Assembly (NCBI GenBank): GCA_022266195.1
Contig: WHVY01000001.1
Span: 1,922,001 to 1,986,000 of the forward strand
Direction of reading: 5' to 3'
Length of the DNA: 64,000 nucleotides
From: Tetranychus cinnabarinus
Taxonomy: Eukaryota; Arthropoda; Arachnida; Trombidiformes; Tetranychidae
The position numbers and the translations under genes were made by a program. The notes under the pieces were generated by a model. It was not told where the DNA came from. It did not search any database and saw nothing but the letters and a program-made list of their open reading frames with translations. Below are positions 47,753-60,930 of this stretch, piece after piece; the first letter of the stretch is position 1; every line of letters begins with the position of its first letter.

Positions 47753-50700
47753 GCTCTGCAATTGAATCAACCTCTGAAGCCGGTCAAGAATCGAGTACAC
47801 CAGGTGATAGAGAAAAAATGAATCTCGATGAATGTAACTCTTCATCTTCTTCATCATCAACAACTTCATCATCGTCAAGTCGATCTTCATCTCCTCAACC
47901 AACAACAATAGTAAATTCAATTGAAGAAGAATCTGGTAGAGCGATTATCAGTGAAGACAGCCCCAATAACAGTAGTAACCACCACCTGCAAACACCATTA
48001 AGCCCAATCAGGGAAGAAAGTTTTTCTCAAGAGGCAAATCTTGAATCAACTCCAATGATTACACCCCAATCACACAAGCAATCATCATCATCACCTCCAC
48101 CACCTACATTATTGTTACCCCAATCTCCCTCACACATGTCAACTGAACAAACCTCGACTGACCCATTGACCAATGAACAAACCGCATTACCATCATCTCC
48201 ATCAACATCATCATCAATGCCCCAAGATTCTCGTGCATCTTCATCACCTCAACACTCTCATTCTCCTTCTCTTTGTGTCGCATCTAACGTTGACGTAAGT
48301 GTGTTCGAACATTATTCTCAAACTTATGCTTTTAATTACACTTAATTACACCTAAAAGATTAATGAAAGTTATTGTTTGTCTTTTACCTTTTATTACCTT
48401 TTAATACCTCTTCATTGTTTTCAAACCATGTTGAGAACAAATTTTTGGTTCATGTTAACTTCTCGGTATTGAAGGGACTTACAAACAATACATTTGTAAC
48501 ATTAAATTACGATTCAACTTAATCTGTAATAGAATGCAAGAGAATCAATCAAATGATTAAAACTATCGTTAAATCTCTCTATCAAGCAAACTAATCAAGA
48601 GATAAACAAAAACTTTCATTACAAATATATTAGTAGTTTGAAAGTCTATTATAAATTAAATCTCCAATTTCTGCATTGTAATCATCACCGAATAAAAGTC
48701 AACTCGTGATTTTTATCGACACTTCTCATCACCGTTACAATCACCATCAAACTTATCTTTCGTTTTTTTTCTTAGTTTTCTCACTGTACTTTTTCCTAAA
48801 GCTTACAAGCTTAGCTAAACTTTTCAAGGAGTTTACCTCCCCTTATTTACTCCACCTCTCTCTTTCTCTCTCCTCTGGTTTTTCGATTACTCTATCACTC
48901 GTTTTTTTTCGTTGTACTTTGCTCTCTTGACATATTTCTCCCTCGCTCACTCTTTTTCAATTATTCACTTATCTGAATGTATTGTTGTATCAGAGTTAGA
49001 CTTTTGATTTTAACCACAACTTGTATGTTTACTTTGTTGCTCTCAGGTCAACAACGCTACTTCTATTGAAGAAAATGTTGCAGATGGTACAATGGAACCA
49101 CCACCAACACTACCGTCAACATCAAGTAAACAACCATTGCAATCTTGTATAGTTCGTAAACGAAAAGTATCAACAACTGACTCTATGATGGCAGCAACTG
49201 CTACAGAAAAATCACCAACAACCACTTCTTCATCTTCACCAACTATTCTTCCTTCATCAGATCAATTTGTTAAACCATTAACCACTGAATCCGGGAATAT
49301 TGCATCAACTATAACATCGTCATCTACAACTTTGAAAGATACACTTTCACTCATATCAAAACCTAACATCGATGAGAAAATTATCAAAGACTTGAATCAA
49401 TCCTCGCTCATCAACTCACTCATTTTAAATTCAAGAACACCTGGGTTGATTATGCCACCTCAAAAGCCAGTCCCACCACCACCTCCACTGTCATTGGCCG
49501 GTGTTTCTCCGACATCTCTCCCATCAAACTCATCCTCTAGCCAGCAAAAAACTCAACAACAGCCAATCTATGTAGCCATTTCAACTAATCCTCTTATTCT
49601 GGTCCCTCTATCGTATAACACTGAAACTGGTGGATTAGATTTGTCCATCAACAATCCTGTCGGCAATGTAAAGCTACCTGAAGACATCTTTTCAAGTGCA
49701 CAATTGAATGATCCTTTGGCTTTTGAAAGAGCAGCTCTTCTTGGTAATTCACTGGAAGCTCATCGAAATAACAATCGTAATAATCCTATCAATGGTCTTT
49801 TCGACTCAACAAATATAATCAATGTTAATAGTTTAACTAATAATAATATTATTAGTATCAATAATAATACAAGTGATAGTAAAAGTATTATCGACACTAG
49901 AAATACAATTTTGAATAATATAAATACTGATTGTCCTCAAATCTCTCGAAGACCTCAGTCGACTGAGGGTCCGCTTGACTTGAGTTCAAATCAATCAGGT
50001 GATCATCATCAAGAAAAACCAGCATTTCGTCACCATTATCGGCATGAAAATGAGTTATCTTCCAATTTATCAACATCTGCAACAACATTAGCATCGTACA
50101 AAGTGAAATCTGAAGCCAATCTAACGATGGAAGAGTCAGAATCACCAGCACCATTAAACTTGTTCAATTCATCTTCCAATTTTACCAGCTTAGCCTCATC
50201 TAGCCGTGATATACCTCAATCGACATCATCTGTAATTGCAGCAGCTGCTGCTGTCGCTGCCGCTGCTGCTCAGGCATCACCATCATCAGGTGGAGCAACT
50301 TTACCAGTTCCTGCAGCAAGTTTACCCAGCCCTTTCGCACCCGAAGGTGTTTTCAAACAGTCAAGCTATCATTGTGAACATTGTCATATCGGTTTTTATA
50401 AGAAAGAAAATTATACAATCCATAAACGCCATTATTGTTCTGCTCGACGAACTCAAGCTGTTGCAGCTGCAGTGGCCGCGGCCGCTGCTGGAGGTTCACG
50501 TTCAGGGTCTGGTAACAATGCACGAACTGGAAGTGAGTCTTCTCCTGATATGCTTGAAAGTGAAGGATCACCTAACAGTAGTCCTGAGATATCTTTAGAT
50601 TCCGTTAAAGCCGAACGTCATTCTCGTTTACCAAATGTCAACTCTCATCGTGGATCATCTCGTCGAGTCTCAGTTTCTTCTAAAACTAATGCATCAAACT

Positions 50701-52295
50701 CTTCCAACTCACCTGGTTCATCACCACCTCATCAACCTCTATCACAATATTATTGTGTAGCCTGTGGAATACGTTTTACTTCCTTAGATAATCTTCAAGC
50801 CCATCAAACCTATTACTGCCTCAAACGCAACTCAGTTAACTCGTCACCCGACAAACTTCAGTACATAGTATCCATTCCAGGAGGATCTGGAAGTGAAGTA
50901 AGCTGTGTTAAATGTAAAGCAACTTACTGTAACGAAGAAGCATTCCTAAGTCATGTGTGTTCAGCTATGAATCTAGGTGCCATTTCATCGTCATCTATTC
51001 CAAACATAACTCCAAATGGATCTAAATCATTGACCGGTTCAGCCTCCAGTCCAAATTTCAACACAAACGGAAATGATGGACGCTGCTTTAGCGCTGGAAG
51101 TGGTCAAAGTGAAACTGATCAACAATGTTTTCGATGTACAATATGTGGTTATAAGGGTCAAACTTTGCAAGGGATGCGTATCCATGTTCGTATGCACAGT
51201 CAATGTTTCCGTTGTACAATTTGTGGCTACAAAGGCCATACACTTCGAGGTATGCGAACCCATGTTCGCATTCACCAAGATAAAATCCAAGGACTTCCGG
51301 AAGAAACTTTTATTGCTTGCATTGAAGATGAAGCATTGGTTGCTAAAAGTAATCGAAATGGACCCAGTGGACCTAAAAGACGACGTAAAAGTTTAGAAGT
51401 ATTTGGCGCTCATAGCAATGTTCCTCATTTATACGGTTTCTCATCTTCAGTTAGTGAAAACTCAAAACCATCCCAGTTGATTGGTGGACTAATGCCATCA
51501 TTTTCATTGGCAACTTCAGCCCCAACCACCACGTCAACGGCTAGTGGAGTTTTGTCTGTCAGTTTAGGATCCAATAATATTGGAACAATGAGTTCGAATG
51601 ATGTCAACTTGTCCGTAAATAACAATGTAAATAATTTAAATAGTAGCCATTCTGAGATATCAAGTGAAAATGATGATGAAGCAGCAAGCAACATTTCGGA
51701 AAATGAAACTTCTGGTCGAGAAGATTCTCGTCAAGGTGGATCAGGTGAATCTTTGCATAATTGTCAATTTTGTTATTACTCATCAACTTACAAAGGAAAC
51801 GTTGTTCGTCATGTGAAGCTTGTCCACAAAGATGTTAATAGTCGCAATGGACCTTCCCCGACTGCCTCTTTTTCAGGCTTAAGTAAACGTGAAATTAATG
51901 AAGATGCAACTGGAGGTGATTCCATGGGCTCTATTAATGATGATTTACCATTAGATTTAAAATCAAACCGATCTAATGGTTTAAATGGTAAACTTAATCG
52001 AACTGGATCTCCCAATAATTCAGAAGGCTCTCCGGTTGACCAAAATGTTGGAAATAACGGTTCAATCAACAACAACAATTTAATACGAAACAATAATAGC
52101 AATAGTAATGGTGCTAATAATAATAGTAATGCATCAGCCCAGGCCAAAAAAGCGGTTCCAAAATATTGCCGTTCATGTGACATATCTTTCCAATTTTTAA
52201 CTTCATTCATAGCTCATAAAAAATATTACTGCTCTTCCCATTCAAATGAGACCAATGTTATTCAATCTCTTCCTGAAAGCAAATCACCAGTCTAG
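47753..52295 (+). CDS. ush: Friend-of-GATA (FOG/u-shaped) zinc-finger cofactor, exons 2 and 3
   Basis: FOG proteins bind the N-terminal finger of GATA factors and repress or modulate their targets in blood, heart and ectoderm. Exons are 47753-48294 and 49047-52295, with a 752 bp phase 0 intron (GTAAGT, tgctctcag). With exon 1 the protein is 1,276 aa. Fingers start near residues 637 (HCEHCHIGF, C2HC), 764 (YCVACGIRF, C2HC), about 815 (CVKCKATY, degenerate), 888 and 914 (two tandem CFRCTICGYKG C2H2 fingers), 1100 (NCQFCYYSS, C2H2) and 1235 (YCRSCDISF, C2HC). The last ends HKKYYCSSH, almost as in vertebrate FOG2. Two CtBP-type motifs are present: PLDLS at 503 and PLDLK at 1162. Long Ser, Asn and Ala tracts link the fingers. 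C2HC fingers with the terminal-finger match make the family assignment strong. I saw no PR-like domain as in FOG1/2. Confidence 0.93.
51126..51276 (+). repeat. Tandem duplicated zinc-finger module within FOG
   Basis: Two 26-codon modules, each reading CFRCTICGYKGxTLxGMRxHVRxH, follow each other with only Ser-Gln between them. Protein identity is high, but many third codon positions differ, so the duplication is old and has been kept by selection. Confidence 0.9.
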
Positions 52296-55200
52296 TCATC
52301 ATCTTCATCATTAGCTCACACCGCCATTTTCCTCAACTCTAACATTGCCAACAGCAAACAGAGAGAAAATTCACAAATTTGTTTCTCCTCTCAAATGTTA
52401 ACCCTTTTTTGCTCTCATATTTATCACTCACACTTTTCCTCACTGTGTTGACAATTAACTTTATCTCATCATCTTCTACAAATTACCATCTCTACCTTTA
52501 AGTCATCTCAGTGTGATTTTTAACAGTAACAAAAGAGAACAAATTCATCGATAGCCATTGAAGAAACGAAGACAAGATTTATTAATTGGACACTGAAATC
52601 GATTGAATACAATTTGATATTCAAACTCAATTCAAACGATGGTACAAAATTCAAGAAAAATATTCAAATCAAGAAGGATTCAAATGGTGACCGCTACCAT
52701 TCAAAACGTTTTTTATTTCAACAAAAGCAGAGAGTATCAATTATGTTGATACTTATCCATTACATTATCCCAGTGTGTTGATGAAAATTGTAACATGGAA
52801 ATTATAAATATCTGCACACTATTAGCAATTATACCGAGAAAAATTCGAATAATCAAGGTTATTGATTTGATTATGATTGACCAAGGATATTGTCACTTGG
52901 GCGATTCAAACGTGTTGATTAGAGTTTTGGCAATTGTTAATTCCTAACTAATTAAGCATAAAATGTACAATCAACTTAGACGTCAATGATTCCTGAATGA
53001 ATGCTAATAAACATCTCACCATTAGTATAAATCATTGTACTAATGTCTTTGCAGTACACACGGCGGGGAGAAAGTTTCTAGCTTTTAAAACTACCTTTCA
53101 GATGCGTAAATGACCGCTTCGTTTACCAACGCTTCAACTCTATACGCACTATTTCTTCCCACTCTGTATAACACTTTTCCTGCTGTTGCTCAAAGAAATG
53201 GAATCAATATTTATCCTGAAATTAAAAAATGGTGAACTGATTGTTATGGACTAAATTAATTTTGTCATCACTAAAAAGCTTGATAATCATCTGGACCATA
53301 ATTTATCCCACCTGAAATGGATAGTGTTCATTTATGGAATGAATGAATTTATAAATGATTAGCATCTTGGTCTTTTCCTACCTCACTTTGAGTCCATCTT
53401 GTTACCTGGTCATTATAATCAGCATCCTTAAATACACAATACAATATATACCGTAGTTAACAAATTGTGGTCACAACTTACAATCTCTGATGGTTGCTTA
53501 AAATTAACAAACGGAACAGAATGTTGTCTAATTTTAATCATAACCATGCTTTTTTGTTTTGTTCAATATTTTCAATCTTGTCTTTTTTTCTTCTCTTTTT
53601 ACTTCTCTTTTGTGAATCATTTGTATCTCACAATCCTTTTTTTGTTTTGCTTTATTCATTATCATTCATTATTTTTGCCTTGAATCGTCGCAACTCACTG
53701 TTATTGTCATTATTTTGATCAAAATCAAGATCATTTCTGATTGTAAAATATTCACAAATTTAAATAACAAATTGTACTTGTTAGCATGGCCACATTTTCC
53801 CACTACCAAACTCATTTACTTCAACCTCTCATCCTCTTCTTTCCCTCAAGATGTAACATGATCTATCTGCATATAAACTGTTAAAATGCACAACGATAAT
53901 GTAATTTTTTGTCTCTTAACTATAACCAAATCGCGTTAATTGCTAATTATTCAGGGTCAATCCAAAATGACAATATTTACAGGATATTTTCAACATTTTT
54001 TCAACCGTGTCGTTCAATTTTAATTATGATTTTTTTTGTATAACTCGTTCAAGCAACTTGATTCTCTGATGAATTTTTAACCTTATCTGATTTAAATATT
54101 AGAGTCCATTTCAATGCAAACCGTAAATTGATTAATAATTTTGATTAAAAGTTTATCAGATATTACCTGGTTCATATACGAATCAGTTTGTGGAAAGAGT
54201 AAGATAATGATCGAGGTAAGAAAAAAATGTTCATAAGACTGTGTTTAACCAAGCAAGGCAAAACTAAGGCTTAATTAAATGGAATAATTAGTAAATTAGT
54301 TGATTGGTTTAGATTATTTCTCTAATTTTTTATCTGCTTTCCGTTTGTTTCTCCTTCGGTTAACAAAAGATTATTTGGTTACAGTCGTAATTTTTATTTC
54401 CCAAGGAATTTATTTTTCCAAGCTTTATCCTTAAATCAATTGAAACCTTGTCTCCATAATCAATTGTAATAGTTATCATATCACCCGCAAATGTTCAGTT
54501 AATTAACCTGATTGAGAGAGATGATAGGAAGAGAATTAAGTCCCACTAAATTTATTCCGATCATTAACGATTAAATGATTGATTCGCATTAAAAAAAATA
54601 ATTTTTAAGATTGCTTTTTAGGATTCTTACTCTTAGCGATTGATTGTGAAAGTAAAATCAAGTTACTGATCAAAATGGAGATCAAGAAAACGGAAAGTTT
54701 TGCCAAAAGAACGACGTTTGATTATTCTGTGAATCAAATCCATCGATATGTTTATCAGATTTTTAGTGCTATCACAGTGATTTTCATCGGAATGAAATGG
54801 CAAATTGTCTTCTTTCAATCATAAAATGACAGATCCGGGTATTGCTGAAATTGTTTATTAAATCTGATCTTGACGATGATACCAATGATTGTGGTTCCTC
54901 TCCGTCTTTAATCACTGGTAGTCCAAGATTTATCTGCTAATTAGAGAGGCTAACGAGATTATTTCTGGAACTCTCAAGATGGCACAATTAAAGTTTACTA
55001 TCGTGTTAATTCGTCAATATTATTGAATCTTTCACGTTTAAGGTAAATGCTTCCTAAAGTCGAATCCAATGTTCCAAATGTTTATCGCTTCTGAGTAATC
55101 CTATTTTCAACAATACCAGTTTTCAATTGAAACATTTAACCATGGACACCATCAAGGAAGATGATATGATCGTGTGATTGTATCTGTCGATAAAATGTAA

Positions 55201-58200
55201 CAAAAAAAAGATCCTCGAAATGGGAAATATATTAATCAGTCAATCTCAAAATTAACACTGTTTTTATCTTGAATCACAACAAAATATATTATATTGATAT
55301 CATTTTATCTTAATTTCTTGGCAGTGATTTAGATTGTTGAAGTAATATACACAGCACATAATGTGAATTGTATGCATTAGAAACATCCTATCAACTGATT
55401 ATGACAACATGTATCGATCAAAGTGCTAAAATATGAACACATTTCCAGTGCATGCTTTGTGATTACATCAGATTACCTGAATACGTGTTTGTTTCTTGTG
55501 ATAATAAAGCTGATGGTGCGATACAGCAGTTAAAATGGTGAAATGGCAAGAAAAGTAGACAAATAAATAAATAGTGACACATTGATAAAGAAAAAAAACC
55601 AGTAAATAAGAGGTAAAATCATGTAAATTTGAGGTTGAAAGTAGGTTTAGCAAGGAAGGTGAAGAAAGAAAAATTGTTACACTAACATGGTAAGTTGATT
55701 AGTTGATTAACTTATTGATCAGTCCATTAATCACAGGATTGATTGTGTAGATAAAATGACTGGAAACACTATTGTGGAATCTAATCAATAGGAAATTATA
55801 AGTTAATTAAAAAGGTCAAAATAACAAAGACATTATTTCAAAAGCTGGTCAGAATGAAGTAAGAAAATATCAACTTGTATTTGATATCTGTTGATCGAGA
55901 TATCCTATCTGTATCTATTAAATGTACACTTTACCTAAATTTAAATGCTGTTAATTCAACCAGTTCAAAGACTGGATCATCAAAGTTTCAAGATGGATTT
56001 AATTTAGTGTTTAATTTTATAACAGCTTGGGAACAAAATGTAAAATTTGATTGTGATCTTATCAATTTGAGTGGAAAAATTAAATCAATATTCAAAGCCA
56101 TAAACGTTACCGATTTATGATAAATAATCTTTAGCTTAAAGGTGAGCTTTTCTTGATTTCATCAAACATGTAATACATTTACTTTATGACTTTAATATTG
56201 AACATTAAGTAGAATCTAATTAAATCTCGACAGAAATCGAAAGTAATTGGAGACAATTGTAATATGTGTAATGTCAAGTGATCTTCAAATCTTATCAACA
56301 TTAACACACACACACACACAATCAACCATATATAGTGTATAAGCTGAAACACAAACAGATACAAAAAAAAATGTGAAATAATCAAGAATCAGAGTTAATC
56401 AGAGTTGGAATATAATCAATTTGGCGATAAAATCGCTTTTGACCCTGAATTATTGAATATTAACTTGCCTTCCATTCACTCACTTTGATCACTAATCAAT
56501 AGATCGAAACACACTAACAAAACGCTGTAATCTGATGACCAGACTTGTGATTTGATGTATACAATGGAAAGGCTAAAGTAAAAAATGATATCCTTCACCA
56601 ACCACTACTCGGAATAAAAGATTTAATTACGATAACATTGACTTACTAAAACCATAATCGAAGTAACGACAAAACTAAAATAAATAGATAAATAGATGGT
56701 AAAGTTTAAAGGTATTAAAAGAGCAACAACAATCAAGAGTTATAGTCAGTAGCAAAAAGTGATTTCATCTTGAACATGACACTTGTATTGTAATGGTATA
56801 ACTGTTGGAACTTATTTTGTTGTTAGCCTTTTTTTTTGTTTTCTTGATCACAATCAACCTTTTTACTCTTATTCACAGAAAAATGTAGGCTTCGATTATT
56901 TGGCAGTTCAGTCTTTCAACGGTTTCCATGATTAAAGATCTTTCCCTGCCACAGTGATTCTTATCATCATCTTTTTTTCCTGCCTTTTCATTGTTTCCAT
57001 TGTTTTCCCTTTTTTACTCCATTACTTTTACCCGTTCAGCTTTCATTTAATCTTCATGTTCTCCTTCATCATCGCCATCGTCATCTCCATCCTCATAATC
57101 TGATTCATGATAACTCATATCTTTATTTGGTGAAAGCTCACCTAAATTGAAAATAGCCAATAATTTTCTAACCATCTATTACTAAACACTGGTTCACTGG
57201 TGTCTACCGATTACCTGATTAACCTTCCCTTTAACTTGAAGTAGTCTAATCTTTGATTGTCAAATATCATGATTATCATTCTGAGAAACGGCAAAGAATA
57301 TTGTCGATAAAGAGAATAACCAGAAATATTTTTCCTGCTAAGAGTATGCTTACACATTTTCATATAAATCACATTAAATTTACATTTTATTGGATTTTTG
57401 TCAGGTAAATGCTTAAAAATTCATAATTTTCAATTTTTCCTTGAGCAAAATATCTTTTCGATTGTTAAGATAAATTTTCTTAGCTGATTTAATCAGGTTA
57501 ATTTTGAATATCTGAAATAGTTATGAAAGTTGCTTTGATTTAAAAAGAGTACGACACTCATTGCGTATCATTTTAAAAGCGATACTTTGACATATCGATG
57601 AAAATATTATGATGGTCTTTGGCATATTTTGATGTTTCTAATACACGATTGATTCTTCGGTGTTAATCTCATTGAGAATGCTAAATTGGTTCAATTCTGA
57701 TGATAAACAACAGATTTCTTCTTTGAAATACTTTTCTCAAAGTTTCTCATTGTAATATCTTTACAAATAGGAGTTTTTTGAATGCGATGATCAAACTTCA
57801 GGTGAGAATAAAAAAGTAACAATCGATTTAAAGTTTCTCTCATTTAAAATAAAGAGATTTGATAATTTATTTGAATTAAATTTCAATTACATGTTTGTTG
57901 GTCATGTTGTGACTTTTATCATTTTATAAATTGTTAATTTACAAGACGTTAACTTAAGTTGAATAACCGGGAGGACAAAATATTGTTTTAGTAAATTTTT
58001 GTGATTGTCATCTTTTAGTTTTGCGATTATTGAAGGATCAATTGACGATCATAATTTTAACCACAATTTCTTGCTCTTTGATCTTGATCTTTAAAAGTTC
58101 ACTTTTCTACTTTGGAGTAGCATTTGAGATCGTACTCCTGAGAAAGAATATTTTGCCTTTATAAAGTAGTATGTTGATTGCTGTGACACAAAATTTTAAG

Positions 58201-58308
58201 TTGAAAAATTGTTCTGAATTGATTTATAATCTTTTGATTTTCAAATACTATTTAGTTCGATGTAATATAAAAAAGGTTGTATCAAAATTTAAGTAATCCG
58301 ATCAAGTT
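52296..58308. other. Intergenic region with the FOG 3' UTR
   Basis: The FOG stop is followed by several hundred bases of probable 3' UTR; a candidate AATAAA is at 53006-53011. The rest is AT-rich without a supported gene on either strand. A short (AC)n run lies at 56304-56320. Short frames (53465-53718, 55875-56120, 56179-56385) begin at non-ATG codons or are T-rich and lack similarity. FOG and STT3A converge on this interval. Confidence 0.5.
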
Positions 58309-60930
58309 TTATCCTCTGTTTGGTAAATCTTTAACTTTGTAAATTCGAACAAGCCAATGTTCAGTTGTATACGCTTCTTCCAAAACCTTCAACTCAAAGT
58401 CTTTATTACCTATTTCAGCTCCTCGAACTCGATCCCAGCCTGGTGGTTTACCTTTAAAATTGAAATGATTCGTTAGCATCAAATTTCTCAGATTCACTCC
58501 CAGTTAAATATTAATAAAAAAAACTTACCTCCTTCGGTGTAAACTGATCCGAACCGGTAGTAACACATTTTGTACATTAAGCAATTAAGTAAAATTGGTG
58601 AGCCATCTTTGTCAACTCTAAACTCTCCTGATGGAGTGTAATAATCAGATTCTTTAATATGTTTTCCTTTTTCTGTGCTTCCTCCAATTCTTACCATCCA
58701 GAGAAATTTGTTAATATCATCAGATGAATAACCAGTTAAACCACCAAATATAACCAAAACATAATTCACATCCAATTCTTTCATAATTTCATAAGCTTTA
58801 TCTTCACTAGAGGCCATTGCCTGGCCAACTCTTGAAATGTGGGTGTTATTCCAAGTGTTATTATCAACAATGATTGTGCGATTAGCCATGGCAGAAATTT
58901 GATAACCGTAATCCCACCAAGACATTATTTTAGCATCTTCAGGCGTATTTTGTCGCAACCAATAGTAGGCTTCACGAAAATCATCGAATACAATTCGTGA
59001 TCCATCGTGACTTCGGGCAGAGAGGACAATTGAAGGCGCTGAGTAAGCTTCACTAGTTACCCAAATACAGTGATAGCTATACATACACAAAAGGACTGCG
59101 GATAGCCCAATAAAGAAGGTTGCAATTTCATTTTTCATGAAAAAATTATTTTCGAATCTTTGTTGTTTTCTTTTTTGAGTTGATGAAGTTTTACTGTGCG
59201 CTCCAATAGTTGAATGAGCAGCTCCGGATGCGCCAGTTGGCACATTTGGTGGAGTAGGATCAATTTGTTTACAATATCGAGTAAGCATTGAAGAAATTCC
59301 AATACCAGATAGAATGCACATAACTGGAGCCAAGACAAGCATCAACCGAACCATAACTCCCTGTAAAATGGCAGAATTGAATATAAAAATCATATGAAAA
59401 ACTAATAAAGTCGAATGAAATAATAATTACTTACAGCAAAATAAATACTTGTCAAACCATAAAGAATAATAAATATATTGGCATCATTAACTTGCTTGAA
59501 ACAAGTGTAAAGACCGACAGGAAATAGGAAAAGAAGAAGCTGTAAGTCAAAGTAAAACGACGACCATGAAGTAGGCTGATGTTCAGAAACAGAAGCGATA
59601 ATAGGAATGTAGTTTTTGGCGTAAGAAGGATCCAGAAGGGAATAAAATCGTCCAGTCCATGGAGAGATTTCTATTAAAAAAAGTAAAAGAAAGTTAGATT
59701 TATTCAAATTTTCAAATCAAGAAATGTACTAACTTCCAATGATTGTCAAGAAAAGTCCAGTCAAAAAGCCCAAAACTGCTAATCCTACGACCAAAGATCG
59801 AAACAAAAAGTCATAGTTTGGCTTGGAAAGTTTTGCTTTAAGATATTCATTAAAGGCAAAGAGTTGACATAAGCCAAAAACACCTAAAGCAGCCATGTGT
59901 TCGCTAGATTGTACAGGTTGAAATCCGACAAATGGTATCTGCATTGATAACAGAGTTCCTAAGCTGTAAACCTGAGGAAATTGATATAGATGTCGTTAAA
60001 AAGAGTTTCTAAGTAACTGATAAGGATGCAATTAAAACAATTATTAACTTACAACAGAGTAGGCGACATAGATTCGATGGCTAAATCGTCCAGTGATCAT
60101 TAAAGTTAATACGTGGAGAGGAATCAGATTGATAAGGAAAACGTAGCCACCCCAAGAAGATACCATGTAGAAATAAGCAAGTGAACACATTGCTGACCAA
60201 ATAATTTTACCAGTTTTCACTCCTTTGATCCAAAAATAATAAGTAAGAAGCATACAGAAAATGGCAATTCCTTCATTATCATATGAACCAGCAACTGAAC
60301 GAGAGATGTAGCCGGGCACAATTGAGATCATAGCTGCAGCAACTAAACCCGCAGATGAATTATAAAGCTCTTTAGTTAACAAGTAAGTAACTATTGTGGT
60401 GAAACTTGAGAATAATGGAGCAAGAAAAACGCAAACATTTCTAATATCAATATTAATATTGAGAAAATGTAAAAAATTGTAGAGAGCTGTTGATGTGACC
60501 ATAAGACCAGGATAAATGGTTCCTCCAATAATACGTCCTAGTGGATACCAAGCTCGATCATCAAACCAATTAAGAAAATCGTAAAATCCTTTTTCCGTCA
60601 AATATTGTGTAGTACGGTAATTGAAATAAGGATCGAACTCATGGATGACACTTTCATAACGAAGAACAGAAAATAAACGAACAGAGAAAGCTGCAAAAAG
60701 TAGATGAAAGACAGTTATTAATAATGAGAATTTATCAATTCGAGTGAAAAAATGATGAATTTATTGCAATAACAAACAATTATCATTTCAACTAATGTTC
60801 AAAATCAAAACTTACATAAAATTGCAGCCGTTAATAAGATAAATAATTGAAGCAATTTCTCTTGCCTAGCTAAAGAAAAATGTCTCTGTAGCCAACCGGC
60901 AGAGTTGTATTGGTCCACCGCTGCTGTCAT
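58309..60930 (-). CDS. STT3A: Oligosaccharyltransferase catalytic subunit STT3A (six exons, 733 aa)
   Basis: STT3A transfers the lipid-linked glycan to Asn in N-x-S/T sites in the ER lumen, mainly during translocation. Exons on - are 60816-60930, 60053-60690, 59734-59971, 59435-59670, 58529-59360 and 58309-58451. Introns are 63-125 bp with GT-AG borders and closed phases. Seen are the first DxD-type motif EFDPYFNYR (about 56-64), RAWYPLGRIIGGTIYPG, the SVAGSYDNEG loop, KISPWTGRFYSLLDP, SVSEHQP, the catalytic WWDYGYQ (557-563), VDNNTWNNTHI and many hydrophobic helices. The C-terminus (VYTEGGKPPGWDRV to YKVKDLPNRG) stops where STT3A stops and lacks the basic extension of STT3B; this and the sequence choice A over B. 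A Gly/Ser/Lys-rich loop at about 445-480 (TGASGAAHSTIGAHSKTSS) is longer than in human, explaining most of the extra 28 residues. Confidence 0.95.

Noticed and set aside
50236..50598. 120-codon frame on + overlapping FOG
   Set aside because: Shadow frame of the Ala/Gln-rich FOG exon; the FOG frame carries the zinc-finger evidence.
55875..56120. 81-codon frame on + (ending NVTDL)
   Set aside because: Starts at TTG, with no upstream ATG, splice site or known domain. Composition is slightly protein-like, but the evidence is too thin.
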